From an uncultured Mesocricetibacter sp. (GTDB lineage Bacteria > Pseudomonadota > Gammaproteobacteria > Enterobacterales > Pasteurellaceae): DNA of 16,171 nt. The notes below the pieces were generated by a model. The model ran no database searches and was not told where the DNA came from. It saw only the letters and a program-made list of their open reading frames with translations. Position numbers and translations under genes: made by a program. The stretch is from contig CAJPST010000025.1 in assembly GCA_905373425.1 (NCBI GenBank), positions 1 to 16,171 on the forward strand. The letters are read 5' to 3'. Below are positions 5,901-12,698 of the stretch, piece by piece; the stretch's first letter is position 1, and every line of letters begins with the position of its first letter.

Positions 5901-8705
5901 GGCGATTTTGTATTAGTACTAAGTAATGAAAACAAGCAGGAAGTCAACCGCATTAATTATTCGGTAATCGGTAATCAAAACGTCAGCACTGAAATGGCGA
6001 AAAACACCGAACTAAAATTGAAGTTAAACAAAAAACAATTCCAACCGAATGAAGAAATTGAAGTGGTGATCAATGCACCTTACACCGGAAACGGCTTGAT
6101 TACGATTGAGCGTGACCGCGTATATACATATAAATGGTTTAAAGCGGATACAACGCAATCAGTACAACGTATTCGAATTCCGTCTGATTTTGAAGGAAAC
6201 GGCTATGTTAACGTGCAATTCTCGCGCGATATTCATTCTGCTGAAATTTTCACCAGCCCATTAAGTTATGCTGTTGTGCCGTTTAGTGTGAATGTAGATA
6301 ACCGTCGCTTAAACTTAACGCTAAATGCACCGAAGCAAGTAAAATCAGGTGAAACCGTTGAATTCAAACTAACCTCCGACAAACCGACTAAAGCAATTAT
6401 TTATGCGGTGAACGAAGGGATTTTACAGGTTGCCAATTATCAATTTACTGACCCGCTCAAGTTCTTCTTCCCGAAATACGCCTTGCAAGTAGACACATTG
6501 CAGATTTTAGATTTGATTCTGCCTGAATTTAACAACATCATGCAATATGCTCAAATGGGTGGGGATGCCGAGGCGGCGATGGAATTGAGAGCGCGCGCGC
6601 CTGAAAACAATCCGTTTAAACGGAAAGCCGATAAGCCTGTCGCTTATTGGTCGGACATTGTGTCAGTGGACGGTGAAAAAACCGTTATCTATCAAATTCC
6701 TGAAGAATTTAACGGCAATTTGAAAGTAATGGCTATTGCGGTCAGTGATGACGGCAATCAGATCGGTACAGCACAAACGGACACCTTAGTACGAAATGAT
6801 GTAATCATCTCGCCGAGTGCGCCGTTAACACTCACTCCGAATGACGAGAGTCAAATTGCGGTCAGCGTTGCAAATAACACCGACATTTCACAGCAAATCA
6901 AAGTCAATATGACGGCTGATGAGCAAATTGCCCTTATCGGTGAAGCGGAAAAAATAGTTGAAATACCACCGATGAGCGAAAGTGCGGTCAGTTTTGGGGT
7001 TAAAGCATCAGAACAAGTCGGTGCCGCAAATGTACGTATTACGGCACACTATCAAAACGCACAGCAACAACCGGCTCAAGTTGACCGCAGCATCAGTATT
7101 TCCGTGCGTCCGATCCAGCCGAAACAGCATTTTACCCGCATCGGCAAAGTGGAAGCAGGCAAACAAATCAATATTGATTTACCGGCTTCGCTTTATCCAC
7201 AACAACGCGCGCAAAGTGCATTATTCTCCCCTGCGCCACTTGCTTTAACGCAAGGAATTTCGGTTTATCTGGCGAATTACGATAATTATTGTACAGAGCA
7301 GGTGATCAGTAGCGCAATGCCAAATATTTTGGTTGCCGGTAATCCTGAATATCAGAAAATATTAACCGCTCTTTCACGAGGCAATGATAAAACCGATCCG
7401 CTTATCGCTACTAAAGCCTTAAAGAAAGTGTTTGAAATTTTACCGAGCAGACAAACGGAATCCGGCGAGTTTGGCGTTTGGAATAACGTTGAAGATACGG
7501 ATTTATTCGTTACCGCTTATGTGGCTCATTTCCTGATTGAAGCACAAGATCATCAAATGCACCTACCACGCGCATGGATGAAGGATCAAGGTTTATTACC
7601 GAAAACGATTGCTGCACTCGAATATCAAAGCCAACCACAGGACGGCGATAGCTTGTTGATGTTACGCCAACGCGCCTATTCAGCATATTTACTGACCCGT
7701 TTGGCGCAAGTGCCGTCTAATGCGCTAATGTCAATTCGTACGCAACTTGAGCAAAATTTCAAACCGACGGACTGGCAAAAAGATCTCACTGCCGCCTGGC
7801 TTGCTGCAGCATATCAGAATCTGAAACAGCAGGAACTGGCAGATAAATTGATCACACCGGTGCTTGAAGCTCTCGACAAACCTCGCTCAACAGAATGGCG
7901 CTATGAATACTATTATGATCCGTTAATTCAAGATGCATCCGCGCTGTATATCGTCGCCCGACATTTCCCTGAACATTTGGCAGCCAAGGCAGAACCTGTG
8001 CTAAACCGCATTACGGAAGATTTAAACGGCGAACGTTATAACACCCTGTCTTCTGCCATGATTTTATTGGCTCTGGACGCTTATGCACAGCACCATCAAG
8101 CAGAAGCCGAGAAGTTACAAATCACGCTAGACGGCAGTATGTTAGGCGAATTGCAAGGAGCGTTCCGTTTTGTCGATATAGCTCAGCAAAAAGCCACGCT
8201 GGCTTTTTCTAACCAAAGCCAACAACCGGCATGGTTTGCTGTCAGCCAAAGTGGCTATCCGCAACAAGCACCGCAGAATGTGGTGAAAAACGGTTTGGAA
8301 ATCGACCGCACTTATACGGATAAAGACGGCAAACCGGTACAAACAGTAAAAATCGGTGATGTGATTAATGTGACACTTAATCTGAGATCCACCAAAGGCT
8401 ATCTTACTGATGTCGTCACAACCGATTTGTTCCCGGCAGGTTTTGAAGCTATTTGGAACACAACTGAACAAGATGACGAAAACGCTATTGAAAGAGGCAT
8501 TTGGCTACCGGCACACACTGAGCTACGCGAAGACCGAATGATTGGCTATGGTAGCCTTGATGACAGCGTATTAACGCTAAAATACCAACTGAAAGCCGTT
8601 AATCAAGGCACATTCCAAATTCCGGCCGTTTATGCGGAAAGTATGTACGATCGTAGCATAAAAGCCTTGTCAATATACAAAGGCAGTATTAAAGTAGAAA
8701 AATAA
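2991..8705 (+). CDS. yfhM: Bacterial alpha-2-macroglobulin lipoprotein, thioester type
   Basis: Large periplasmic, membrane-anchored protease trap of 1904 residues; E. coli YfhM has about 1650. When a protease cuts the bait region, the protein closes around it and a thioester links the two. Seen here: a hydrophobic signal peptide ending in the lipobox LTGC, with lipidated Cys22, then macroglobulin-like beta-sandwich repeats. A flexible, charged stretch at about 1184-1217 precedes AYWSDIV and the conserved A2M segment. The thioester motif is CTEQ (Cys1434, Gln1437), followed by an alpha-helical thioester domain to about 1780 and a C-terminal beta domain. The thioester separates it from the YfaS type, which lacks one. 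Residue +2 after the lipid Cys is Gly, not Asp, which predicts outer-membrane sorting by the Lol rule. RBS GAGGA is at 2979-2983, 7 nt before ATG. In E. coli the gene adjoins pbpC; here two small Cys-pair genes lie between. The frame is intact throughout. Confidence 0.92.
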   Translation: MSSRFFSLLFFVVSFLFSLTGCGEQAAPPDAITAKFNPLTQTNYNDETKKVYPLTIQFSGSAALIEQLQKELSDGVSIEPAIKGRWRWENDHTLTFTPQDDWAAGQQYKVKLDKKILNPKLSYDKSVTEQQTLRAPLFTASIVDNEFYQDPNQSHIRYALTQVKFSHPVEPAEFERTVTAGLIRKNIDGTQDVIAPLGVKVRYDEKRLNAWISSDSVSLANSDNQYIQTKIDKKLTALSGVNGLENDLIADVSVPTKYSLDFSYNIDYINNNRDEAEQILFLNFNNAVKGADVVKNLKAFLLPEKDDSWSYNRITQEVLNKSKNVALTLLPTENIYEKSQKFRLDIPENRCIYLYADTHFSALGGYQFGKPMGMVTCAGNYPKHVAFVGEGSLLNLKGEKKLTIASRNFDKIKLDIGRIQPQQLRHIANLNEESFQKPILGNLKFDDIADFHSVVFNVPNHNPSKAQYTGVDLTQRGNLPAEKGIFWLKATGYKKDQKIDRTSENLDTSGDNYWYSGAEQSEDYRLVILTDLGIIAKKALDGSQSVFVQSIHSGEPIAGAQIKVISRNGSTLEQHLTDAQGVALLPSLANYVQEQEPVMYLVEHDGDQSFLPIDKEDRVLNYSRFDTGGRVAEADNTALKSHIITDRGIYRPGEMLHTAIITKPADWNVKLSNIPLQVEISTPSGQVAHKDTIRLAQNGLNSLNYSLPANAETGQWWIRLFTAKEDEVSNDFGSTAFQVQEFQPDSLKIKTQFNARENLGWVSPNDLTADVYLTNLFGTPAQKRRVTANLTLYSLFPKFAQYEDYQFYDNQRNKSAILYELELNEQYTDDKGEAKFALDLSQYAENTVQMLYFTADGFETDSGRGVSKTHSVMVSAQPWLVGYHAKQDLNYLKQNATVAVDLIAINPNLEKIAVKGLTATLFERKYVSVLTQQTSGAYKYESKLVENQKAESVVDISSEISTLPLDTSVSGDFVLVLSNENKQEVNRINYSVIGNQNVSTEMAKNTELKLKLNKKQFQPNEEIEVVINAPYTGNGLITIERDRVYTYKWFKADTTQSVQRIRIPSDFEGNGYVNVQFSRDIHSAEIFTSPLSYAVVPFSVNVDNRRLNLTLNAPKQVKSGETVEFKLTSDKPTKAIIYAVNEGILQVANYQFTDPLKFFFPKYALQVDTLQILDLILPEFNNIMQYAQMGGDAEAAMELRARAPENNPFKRKADKPVAYWSDIVSVDGEKTVIYQIPEEFNGNLKVMAIAVSDDGNQIGTAQTDTLVRNDVIISPSAPLTLTPNDESQIAVSVANNTDISQQIKVNMTADEQIALIGEAEKIVEIPPMSESAVSFGVKASEQVGAANVRITAHYQNAQQQPAQVDRSISISVRPIQPKQHFTRIGKVEAGKQINIDLPASLYPQQRAQSALFSPAPLALTQGISVYLANYDNYCTEQVISSAMPNILVAGNPEYQKILTALSRGNDKTDPLIATKALKKVFEILPSRQTESGEFGVWNNVEDTDLFVTAYVAHFLIEAQDHQMHLPRAWMKDQGLLPKTIAALEYQSQPQDGDSLLMLRQRAYSAYLLTRLAQVPSNALMSIRTQLEQNFKPTDWQKDLTAAWLAAAYQNLKQQELADKLITPVLEALDKPRSTEWRYEYYYDPLIQDASALYIVARHFPEHLAAKAEPVLNRITEDLNGERYNTLSSAMILLALDAYAQHHQAEAEKLQITLDGSMLGELQGAFRFVDIAQQKATLAFSNQSQQPAWFAVSQSGYPQQAPQNVVKNGLEIDRTYTDKDGKPVQTVKIGDVINVTLNLRSTKGYLTDVVTTDLFPAGFEAIWNTTEQDDENAIERGIWLPAHTELREDRMIGYGSLDDSVLTLKYQLKAVNQGTFQIPAVYAESMYDRSIKALSIYKGSIKVEK
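3696..3704 (-). repeat. DNA uptake signal sequence
   Basis: ACCGCACTT, minus orientation, inside yfhM near its 5' end. Confidence 0.85.
4489..4497 (-). repeat. DNA uptake signal sequence
   Basis: ACCGCACTT inside yfhM, minus orientation, read there as the codons of Asp-Arg-Thr-Ser. Confidence 0.85.
6591..6600. repeat. (GC)5 dinucleotide tract within yfhM
   Basis: Ten bases of alternating GC in an otherwise A/T-rich gene. It encodes the core of the basic ELRARAP stretch in the presumed bait region. Such a tract can slip in length or adopt left-handed DNA; a change of one unit would shift the frame. Confidence 0.8.
6980..6988 (+). repeat. DNA uptake signal sequence
   Basis: AAGTGCGGT inside yfhM, plus orientation, followed by an A/T-rich flank. 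Confidence 0.85.
8305..8313 (-). repeat. DNA uptake signal sequence
   Basis: ACCGCACTT near the 3' end of yfhM, minus orientation. Confidence 0.85.
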
Positions 8706-8710
8706 CTCTC

Positions 8711-8737
8711 GCGAACCTGTACTAAGTGCAGGTTCGC
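8711..8737 (+). terminator. Strong hairpin after yfhM, terminator-like
   Basis: Arms 8711-8722 and 8726-8737 form a 12-bp stem (11 Watson-Crick pairs and one G-T) with a 3-nt loop, starting 5 bp after the yfhM stop. The T-tract is poor (TGTTTAC), so termination may be partial, or the hairpin may protect the mRNA end. Confidence 0.6.
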
Positions 8738-8751
8738 TGTTTACATGGCTT

Positions 8752-8782
8752 AAATTGCGGTAAAAATGCAGTCGATTTTTAC
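8752..8782. repeat. Decayed inverted uptake-signal pair / hairpin
   Basis: AAATTGCGGT (8752-8761) is one base off the 10-base uptake signal AAAGTGCGGT. It runs into GTAAAAAT (8760-8767), which pairs perfectly with ATTTTTAC (8775-8782) over a 7-nt loop. Inverted uptake-signal pairs serve as terminators in Haemophilus; this looks like a degenerate one, though the right-hand signal core is no longer recognisable. Confidence 0.45.
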
Positions 8783-8816
8783 GCCGTTTTCACCCCAATA
8801 TCATAAGGAGAAAAAA

Positions 8817-9101
8817 ATGCTTCCATATTGTCCTTACTGTAATAAAAATATGCCGTTTAAAACACTACTGAACGCTTCGGCAGAATCTACTTGTCCGCAC
8901 TGCCACAAACCAATTAAAGCCCGTTTAAGCGTACTTAGAGTTGTGTTGTTTTTTAGTGTGTTATATTTTGTCTTTCGTTTTATTGGCGACCTTTATTTTG
9001 GTTTAAACTCAACCTTAAGTTCGGGACTTCTTGGTGGAGTTGTCGGGGTGATCACGTTGTTTCTTTCATATAAATTTGAAAAACGAGATTTGGATCAATA
9101 A
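8817..9101 (+). CDS. Small two-CxxC zinc-ribbon-like membrane protein
   Basis: 94 residues. The N-terminus carries two Cys pairs, CPYC (5-8) and CPHC (26-29), 17 residues apart, which can bind one zinc as a ribbon. Two predicted membrane segments follow, about 40-58 and 66-86, then a charged tail, KFEKRDLDQ. The layout of two CxxC motifs followed by two membrane helices resembles the small family named for CxxC pairs about 20 residues apart. No function is known to me. The ATG at 8817 is chosen over an in-frame ATG at 8766 because AAGGAG (8805-8810) stands 6 nt before it and the upstream extension lies in the hairpin. It sits between yfhM and pbpC and resembles the broken minigene at 9176, so an envelope role is a guess from context. 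Confidence 0.75.
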   Translation: MLPYCPYCNKNMPFKTLLNASAESTCPHCHKPIKARLSVLRVVLFFSVLYFVFRFIGDLYFGLNSTLSSGLLGGVVGVITLFLSYKFEKRDLDQ

Positions 9102-9128
9102 TTGCGGGAAATTTTCGGTATAACTCGT

Positions 9129-9134
9129 TATAAT
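9129..9134 (+). promoter_or_regulatory. -10 element before the minigene and pbpC
   Basis: Perfect TATAAT 42 bp before the minigene start at 9176, with no convincing -35 at the usual spacing. It is the nearest promoter-like site for pbpC, which would make the minigene the first reading frame on the pbpC transcript. Confidence 0.5.
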
Positions 9135-9175
9135 AGCAACGCATTTTATTTAAACCATAACTCAAGGGAAAAACT

Positions 9176-9292
9176 ATGATGCTTAATTGTCAGCATTGTG
9201 AGAAAAATTTTCCTACCTTTTTAAAAGATTATTTAACCTGTTAAACATTAGGATATCACGCTGCCCGAGAGCGTTATTATTTCCGCCGATGA
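9176..9292 (+). pseudogene. Broken two-Cys-pair minigene overlapping the pbpC start
   Basis: A start codon pair (ATGATG, 9176) with RBS AAGGGA (9164-9169) opens a frame that reads MMLNCQHCEKNFP and ends LTC at a TAA (9242-9244) after 22 residues. Read through that stop, the same frame gives TLGYHAARERYYFRR and a TGA (9290-9292) that overlaps the pbpC ATG as ATGA. The start resembles the 94-residue neighbour (ML-x(1-2)-C-x2-C-x-K-N-x-P). The TAA sits where CAA (Gln) would restore the frame. The TTA two codons later sits where a second CxxC would need Cys. I infer an ancestral 38-residue zinc-ribbon peptide, translationally coupled to pbpC and now cut short. A functional 22-residue leader peptide, or a sequencing error at one base, are the alternatives. 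Confidence 0.55.
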
Positions 9293-11619
9293 AAACTAAA
9301 CTCAAAACACCGCTCATTTTGACCGCTCTTTTCTTAGTTTGCATCGGTTTGTTTTTTCGTTTTATTCCGCATACGCCACTAAAAGAACGCTTTCCCTACT
9401 CTACTGCCGTTTACGATGAACAAGGCAACCTGATTCGCCTAACCACAGCATCAGATCAAAAATACCGCTTATGGACACCATTGCAACAGATTTCACCACA
9501 GCTGATCGAAGCAGTACTGTTTCAAGAAGATCAATGGTTTTACCGACATTTAGGTGTCAATCCTTATGGCCTAGTACGCGGTGCATGGCAAACTTATATA
9601 TTAAGAAATACGCCGCAAGGTGGCTCTACCCTAACCATGCAATTAGCACGCGTGTTGTGGAATATTGACAGTCGCTCACTAACGGGAAAAATGACACAAA
9701 TTGTCCGTGCCGTTCAGCTCGAATTACAATATTCTAAAGATGAAATTTTAGAAGCCTACTTTAATTTCGCTCCTTACGGACGTAATATTGAAGGTGTCGG
9801 CACAGCGAGCCTGATATATTTTAATAAACCCAACCGACAAATTAATCTTGCCGAAGCAATGACGCTGGCGATCTTGCCGAAAAACCCGAATGCCTACATT
9901 CAACAAAATAACCAAAATTTAAACCGCACTTTGTTTACCGCACGTAACGGATTATATCAACGCTGGCTCTCCGTTCATCCTGAAGACCAAAAATGGCAAA
10001 CCGATTTTCATCTGAGTTATCCGCTAAGACCTTTGGAAAAACTTCCATTTTTCGCACCGCACTTCAGCGAACAGCTATTGCGTCAGTTTCCTCAACAGCA
10101 ACATATTTACAGCTCGCTAAATAGCAATTTGCAACGTTTAGTTGAACGTGTCGCTTTTCGTTATTTAAGCCGGCAAGCCAAACACGGTATCGATAATTTT
10201 TCGGTTTTGCTGGTGGATAACAGCACAATGGAAGTGAAGGCGCTAGTTGGTTCGGGAGATTATTTCAACCGAAAGATTTCAGGGCAAATCAACGGCACGG
10301 CAGCAAAACGTTCCTACGGTTCGACGCTGAAACCATTTATTTACGCACTAGCGTTTGAACAAGGAGTTGCTCACCCTAAAACCGTTTTAAAAGACCTACC
10401 GACAAATTTTAACGATTATCAGCCTGAAAATTATGAAGGTAATTTTTTAGGCCCTGTTAGCGTCACTCAGGCATTAATTCAAAGCCGTAATATCCCCGCG
10501 ATTGAACTTGCCGCACAATTAAAGAATCCGGATTTATATGACTTTTTACAACAAGCGCAAATGAATTTACCAAAAGCCAAAGAACATTATGGATTAGCTT
10601 TGGTGTTGGGCGGCGCAGAATTAAATATGCAGCAGATTGCCTCGTTATACGCCATGCTTGCCAATCATGGAAAATGGCAACCGCTAAAATGGTTAAAAAA
10701 TAATGAAAATGCATCATCTAAACAATTATTAAGCCCGGAAAGTGCGGTGATGATTAACGACATTTTGCGTCAAAATCCGCGTCCTGATATTCAGGATAAA
10801 GCATTACAAACACGCTTGCCGTTATATTGGAAAACAGGTACCTCAAATGGCCTGCGCGATGCTTGGACGGCGGGATATTTTGGGCATTATACCTTGGTTG
10901 TTTGGTTCGGCCATTTTAATAATAGAAATAATCCAAATTTTATCGGGCGTAATCTTGCCGCACCTCTGTTTGTTCAACTTGCTGATGCTATAATTACCGG
11001 TGAGCCACAAATGACGGATATTTCCGCGCCGCCCGATGTGAATATTAAAAACATTGAAGTCTGCGCTGCAGACGGTAATCTGCCAAATCAATATTGCACA
11101 CAAAAAATAAAAACACTTTTTATTCCCGGAAAATCTCCGATCAAAGTCAGCCGTATTCATCAATCTTTTATAGTACAAAAAGGTTCTGATTTACTCGCTT
11201 GCCCACCTTACGATCCATTACTGACTGAATCCAAAACTTATGAAATCTGGTCAAGTGATTTTCAAGCGGTTTTCGCCCAGGCGGGTATTATGAAACGCAC
11301 ACCGATAGTCAATCCTGCTTGCCCATATGTGGTACAGCATCAAACATTGCGCCAATATGCCGACAATCCGAAAATTACTTCGCCACTTGCCGGTCGCCAG
11401 TATCATTTAGATACAAACGGAAAAATTCCGCTCACTGCAACAGTAACCGGAGAAGTCAAAACGTTGTATTGGTTTGTGAATAAGAGTTATTTGGGAGAAT
11501 CGCAAAAAAACCAACCGCTCTTTTGGCAACCAAAGAACAGCGGCCATTATCAGATTTCCGTCACTGACGATCAGGGTAGAAACAGCGTGCAGGAAGTGGG
11601 AGTAAAAGTAAAAAATTAA
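9289..11619 (+). CDS. pbpC: Penicillin-binding protein 1C
   Basis: Bifunctional peptidoglycan synthase anchored in the inner membrane, 776 residues (E. coli 770). An N-terminal signal anchor spans about 8-23. The glycosyltransferase domain (GT51) shows EDQWFYRHLG with catalytic Glu80, GGSTLTMQLAR (111-121) and KDEILEAYFN (150-159). The transpeptidase domain has STLK (nucleophile Ser345, Lys348), SRN (399-401) and KTG (515-517), so all three penicillin-binding motifs are present. The C-terminus from about 690 (SPLAGRQY.. to ..VTDDQGRNSVQEVG) is the beta-domain typical of PBP1C. Its proposed role is to repair the wall in partnership with alpha-2-macroglobulin. There is no Shine-Dalgarno sequence just before ATG 9289; the start overlaps TGA of the upstream minigene frame. 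The gene converges on lpxL with an 8-bp gap. Confidence 0.93.
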   Translation: MKTKLKTPLILTALFLVCIGLFFRFIPHTPLKERFPYSTAVYDEQGNLIRLTTASDQKYRLWTPLQQISPQLIEAVLFQEDQWFYRHLGVNPYGLVRGAWQTYILRNTPQGGSTLTMQLARVLWNIDSRSLTGKMTQIVRAVQLELQYSKDEILEAYFNFAPYGRNIEGVGTASLIYFNKPNRQINLAEAMTLAILPKNPNAYIQQNNQNLNRTLFTARNGLYQRWLSVHPEDQKWQTDFHLSYPLRPLEKLPFFAPHFSEQLLRQFPQQQHIYSSLNSNLQRLVERVAFRYLSRQAKHGIDNFSVLLVDNSTMEVKALVGSGDYFNRKISGQINGTAAKRSYGSTLKPFIYALAFEQGVAHPKTVLKDLPTNFNDYQPENYEGNFLGPVSVTQALIQSRNIPAIELAAQLKNPDLYDFLQQAQMNLPKAKEHYGLALVLGGAELNMQQIASLYAMLANHGKWQPLKWLKNNENASSKQLLSPESAVMINDILRQNPRPDIQDKALQTRLPLYWKTGTSNGLRDAWTAGYFGHYTLVVWFGHFNNRNNPNFIGRNLAAPLFVQLADAIITGEPQMTDISAPPDVNIKNIEVCAADGNLPNQYCTQKIKTLFIPGKSPIKVSRIHQSFIVQKGSDLLACPPYDPLLTESKTYEIWSSDFQAVFAQAGIMKRTPIVNPACPYVVQHQTLRQYADNPKITSPLAGRQYHLDTNGKIPLTATVTGEVKTLYWFVNKSYLGESQKNQPLFWQPKNSGHYQISVTDDQGRNSVQEVGVKVKN
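9923..9931 (-). repeat. DNA uptake signal sequence
   Basis: ACCGCACTT inside the glycosyltransferase part of pbpC, minus orientation. Confidence 0.85.
10056..10064 (-). repeat. DNA uptake signal sequence
   Basis: ACCGCACTT inside pbpC, only 133 bp from the previous copy and in the same orientation. Confidence 0.85.
10740..10748 (+). repeat. DNA uptake signal sequence
   Basis: AAGTGCGGT inside pbpC, plus orientation, preceded by GA. Confidence 0.85.
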
Positions 11620-11638
11620 TCGGATATTTAATCCCGAT
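11611..11638 (-). terminator. Weak terminator between convergent pbpC and lpxL
   Basis: ATCGGAT (11619-11625) pairs with ATCCCGAT (11631-11638) with one bulged base and a 5-nt loop. On the minus strand the hairpin is followed by TTAATTTTTT, so it can end the lpxL transcript inside the last codons of pbpC. The plus strand has no T-tract after it. Confidence 0.5.
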
Positions 11639-12566
11639 ATAAACTACCGTCATTACCATCAGGACGGGTTTTAAAGCGGCGGTGCAACCACATATATTGC
11701 TCTACCCCTTTTAATATTTCCCCTTCCACCACCTGATTCATTCGTGTAGCAATATCAGTTTCATCGGTTAAATCGCTAAAATCCACCGGCGCAGAGATAG
11801 TAACCGTATAACCCGAACCGTCAGCATTACGTAATGGAGCAAACGGAATCACTTTGCTATTCGGAGAGGAACGTAAAAGATAGTAACTTCCTGTAGTGGT
11901 GGCCGCGTCAGGCACGCTAAAAAACGGCACAAATACCGCATTTTTACGTCCATAATCGTGATCCGGCGCATACCAAATAATATCGCCACTGCGTAATGCT
12001 TTAATCATCCCACGTAAATCTTTGCGATCAAGCATATTTTTATTAGAACGCAGCCGCCCTCTGGTTTGCAACCAGTCCATCATTGGATTGTCATTCGGAC
12101 GGTAAACTCCAATTCCCGGTTGATGAATGCCCACAATCCGCGCCCCCAATTCAAGGGTAAGAAAATGCACGCCGACAAAAATAATACCGTCATTTAAATT
12201 CTCTTTCAGGTATTGCAAGCCTTCAATTTTTGACCATTTTTTAATCCGTTTATCAGACCAAAACCATGCCATTCCGGTTTCAATGATCGCCATTCCGGTA
12301 GATTTGAGGTTAGTTTGCAAAATGGAGTCGATTTGTTCGGTAGAATAATCGGGAAAACATAATTCAAGATTACGCCGAGCAATTTTAGCACGTCGTTTTC
12401 CTACAGATAATTTGGCAAATAAGCTCCCCAACCCTTCACCAATCCATCTTAATAACGGATAAGGCAACAATAAAATCAGGCGGAAAAGCCCTAAGCCTAG
12501 CCAAAGTCCCCAATACCTCGGTTTGAGAAAAGACAATTGAAAAGCAGGAAGATGATTTTTAGCCAT
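11628..12566 (-). CDS. lpxL: Lipid A biosynthesis acyltransferase (LpxL/HtrB)
   Basis: Inner-membrane late acyltransferase that adds a secondary acyl chain to Kdo2-lipid IVA on the way to hexa-acylated lipid A. 312 residues, close to E. coli LpxL (306). An N-terminal membrane anchor (about 18-36) is followed by the catalytic HX4E motif in VGVHFLTLELGA (His134, Glu139), GVYRPNDNP, and RSGDIIWYAPDHDYG with an acceptor-site pattern of this family. It is chosen over LpxM because of the general resemblance to HtrB/LpxL. In Haemophilus this gene is known as htrB and uses myristate. Start ATG (complement of 12564-12566) is preceded only by a weak GTGG. It is divergent from hldE, so two lipooligosaccharide genes share one intergenic region. 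Confidence 0.92.
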   Translation of the reverse strand: MAKNHLPAFQLSFLKPRYWGLWLGLGLFRLILLLPYPLLRWIGEGLGSLFAKLSVGKRRAKIARRNLELCFPDYSTEQIDSILQTNLKSTGMAIIETGMAWFWSDKRIKKWSKIEGLQYLKENLNDGIIFVGVHFLTLELGARIVGIHQPGIGVYRPNDNPMMDWLQTRGRLRSNKNMLDRKDLRGMIKALRSGDIIWYAPDHDYGRKNAVFVPFFSVPDAATTTGSYYLLRSSPNSKVIPFAPLRNADGSGYTVTISAPVDFSDLTDETDIATRMNQVVEGEILKGVEQYMWLHRRFKTRPDGNDGSLYRD

Positions 12567-12630
12567 ACCACAAATCGCAATGAATACAAAAATTTAAAAG
12601 TTATAGTTTAACGGAAATTTACGCAAATTT

Positions 12631-12646
12631 TAAGCCAATCGGCTTA
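12631..12646. promoter_or_regulatory. Short inverted repeat between lpxL and hldE
   Basis: TAAGCC and GGCTTA form a 6-bp stem with a 4-nt loop, 53 bp before the hldE start. The divergent promoters must lie in 12567-12698, but I see only weak hexamers: TAAAAT at 12655-12660 for hldE, and TATAAC on the minus strand for lpxL. This palindrome could be an operator or a leader hairpin. Confidence 0.25.
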
Positions 12647-12698
12647 CCCTATGGTAAAATTGGCAAAAATTTTCAAATTATTCGAAAAGGAAAATAAG

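Noticed and set aside
8142..8471. 109-codon minus-strand frame opposite the yfhM 3' end
   Set aside because: Antisense shadow of a conserved coding region, with no start signals.
8766..8816. Upstream ATG for the Cys-pair membrane protein
   Set aside because: No RBS; it sits in a hairpin and adds 17 residues before a well-formed start with AAGGAG.
10843..11178. 111-codon minus-strand frame inside pbpC
   Set aside because: Opposite the transpeptidase domain, with no promoter or RBS and no recognisable product.
11263..11270. CAAGCGGT, resembling the other Pasteurellaceae uptake signal
   Set aside because: Single incomplete copy (the full core is ACAAGCGGT) inside pbpC, against eleven perfect copies of the H. 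influenzae type.
12651..12698. Extended start of hldE
   Set aside because: The 16 extra residues are not part of the known 476-residue protein, and the ATG overlaps the promoter region.
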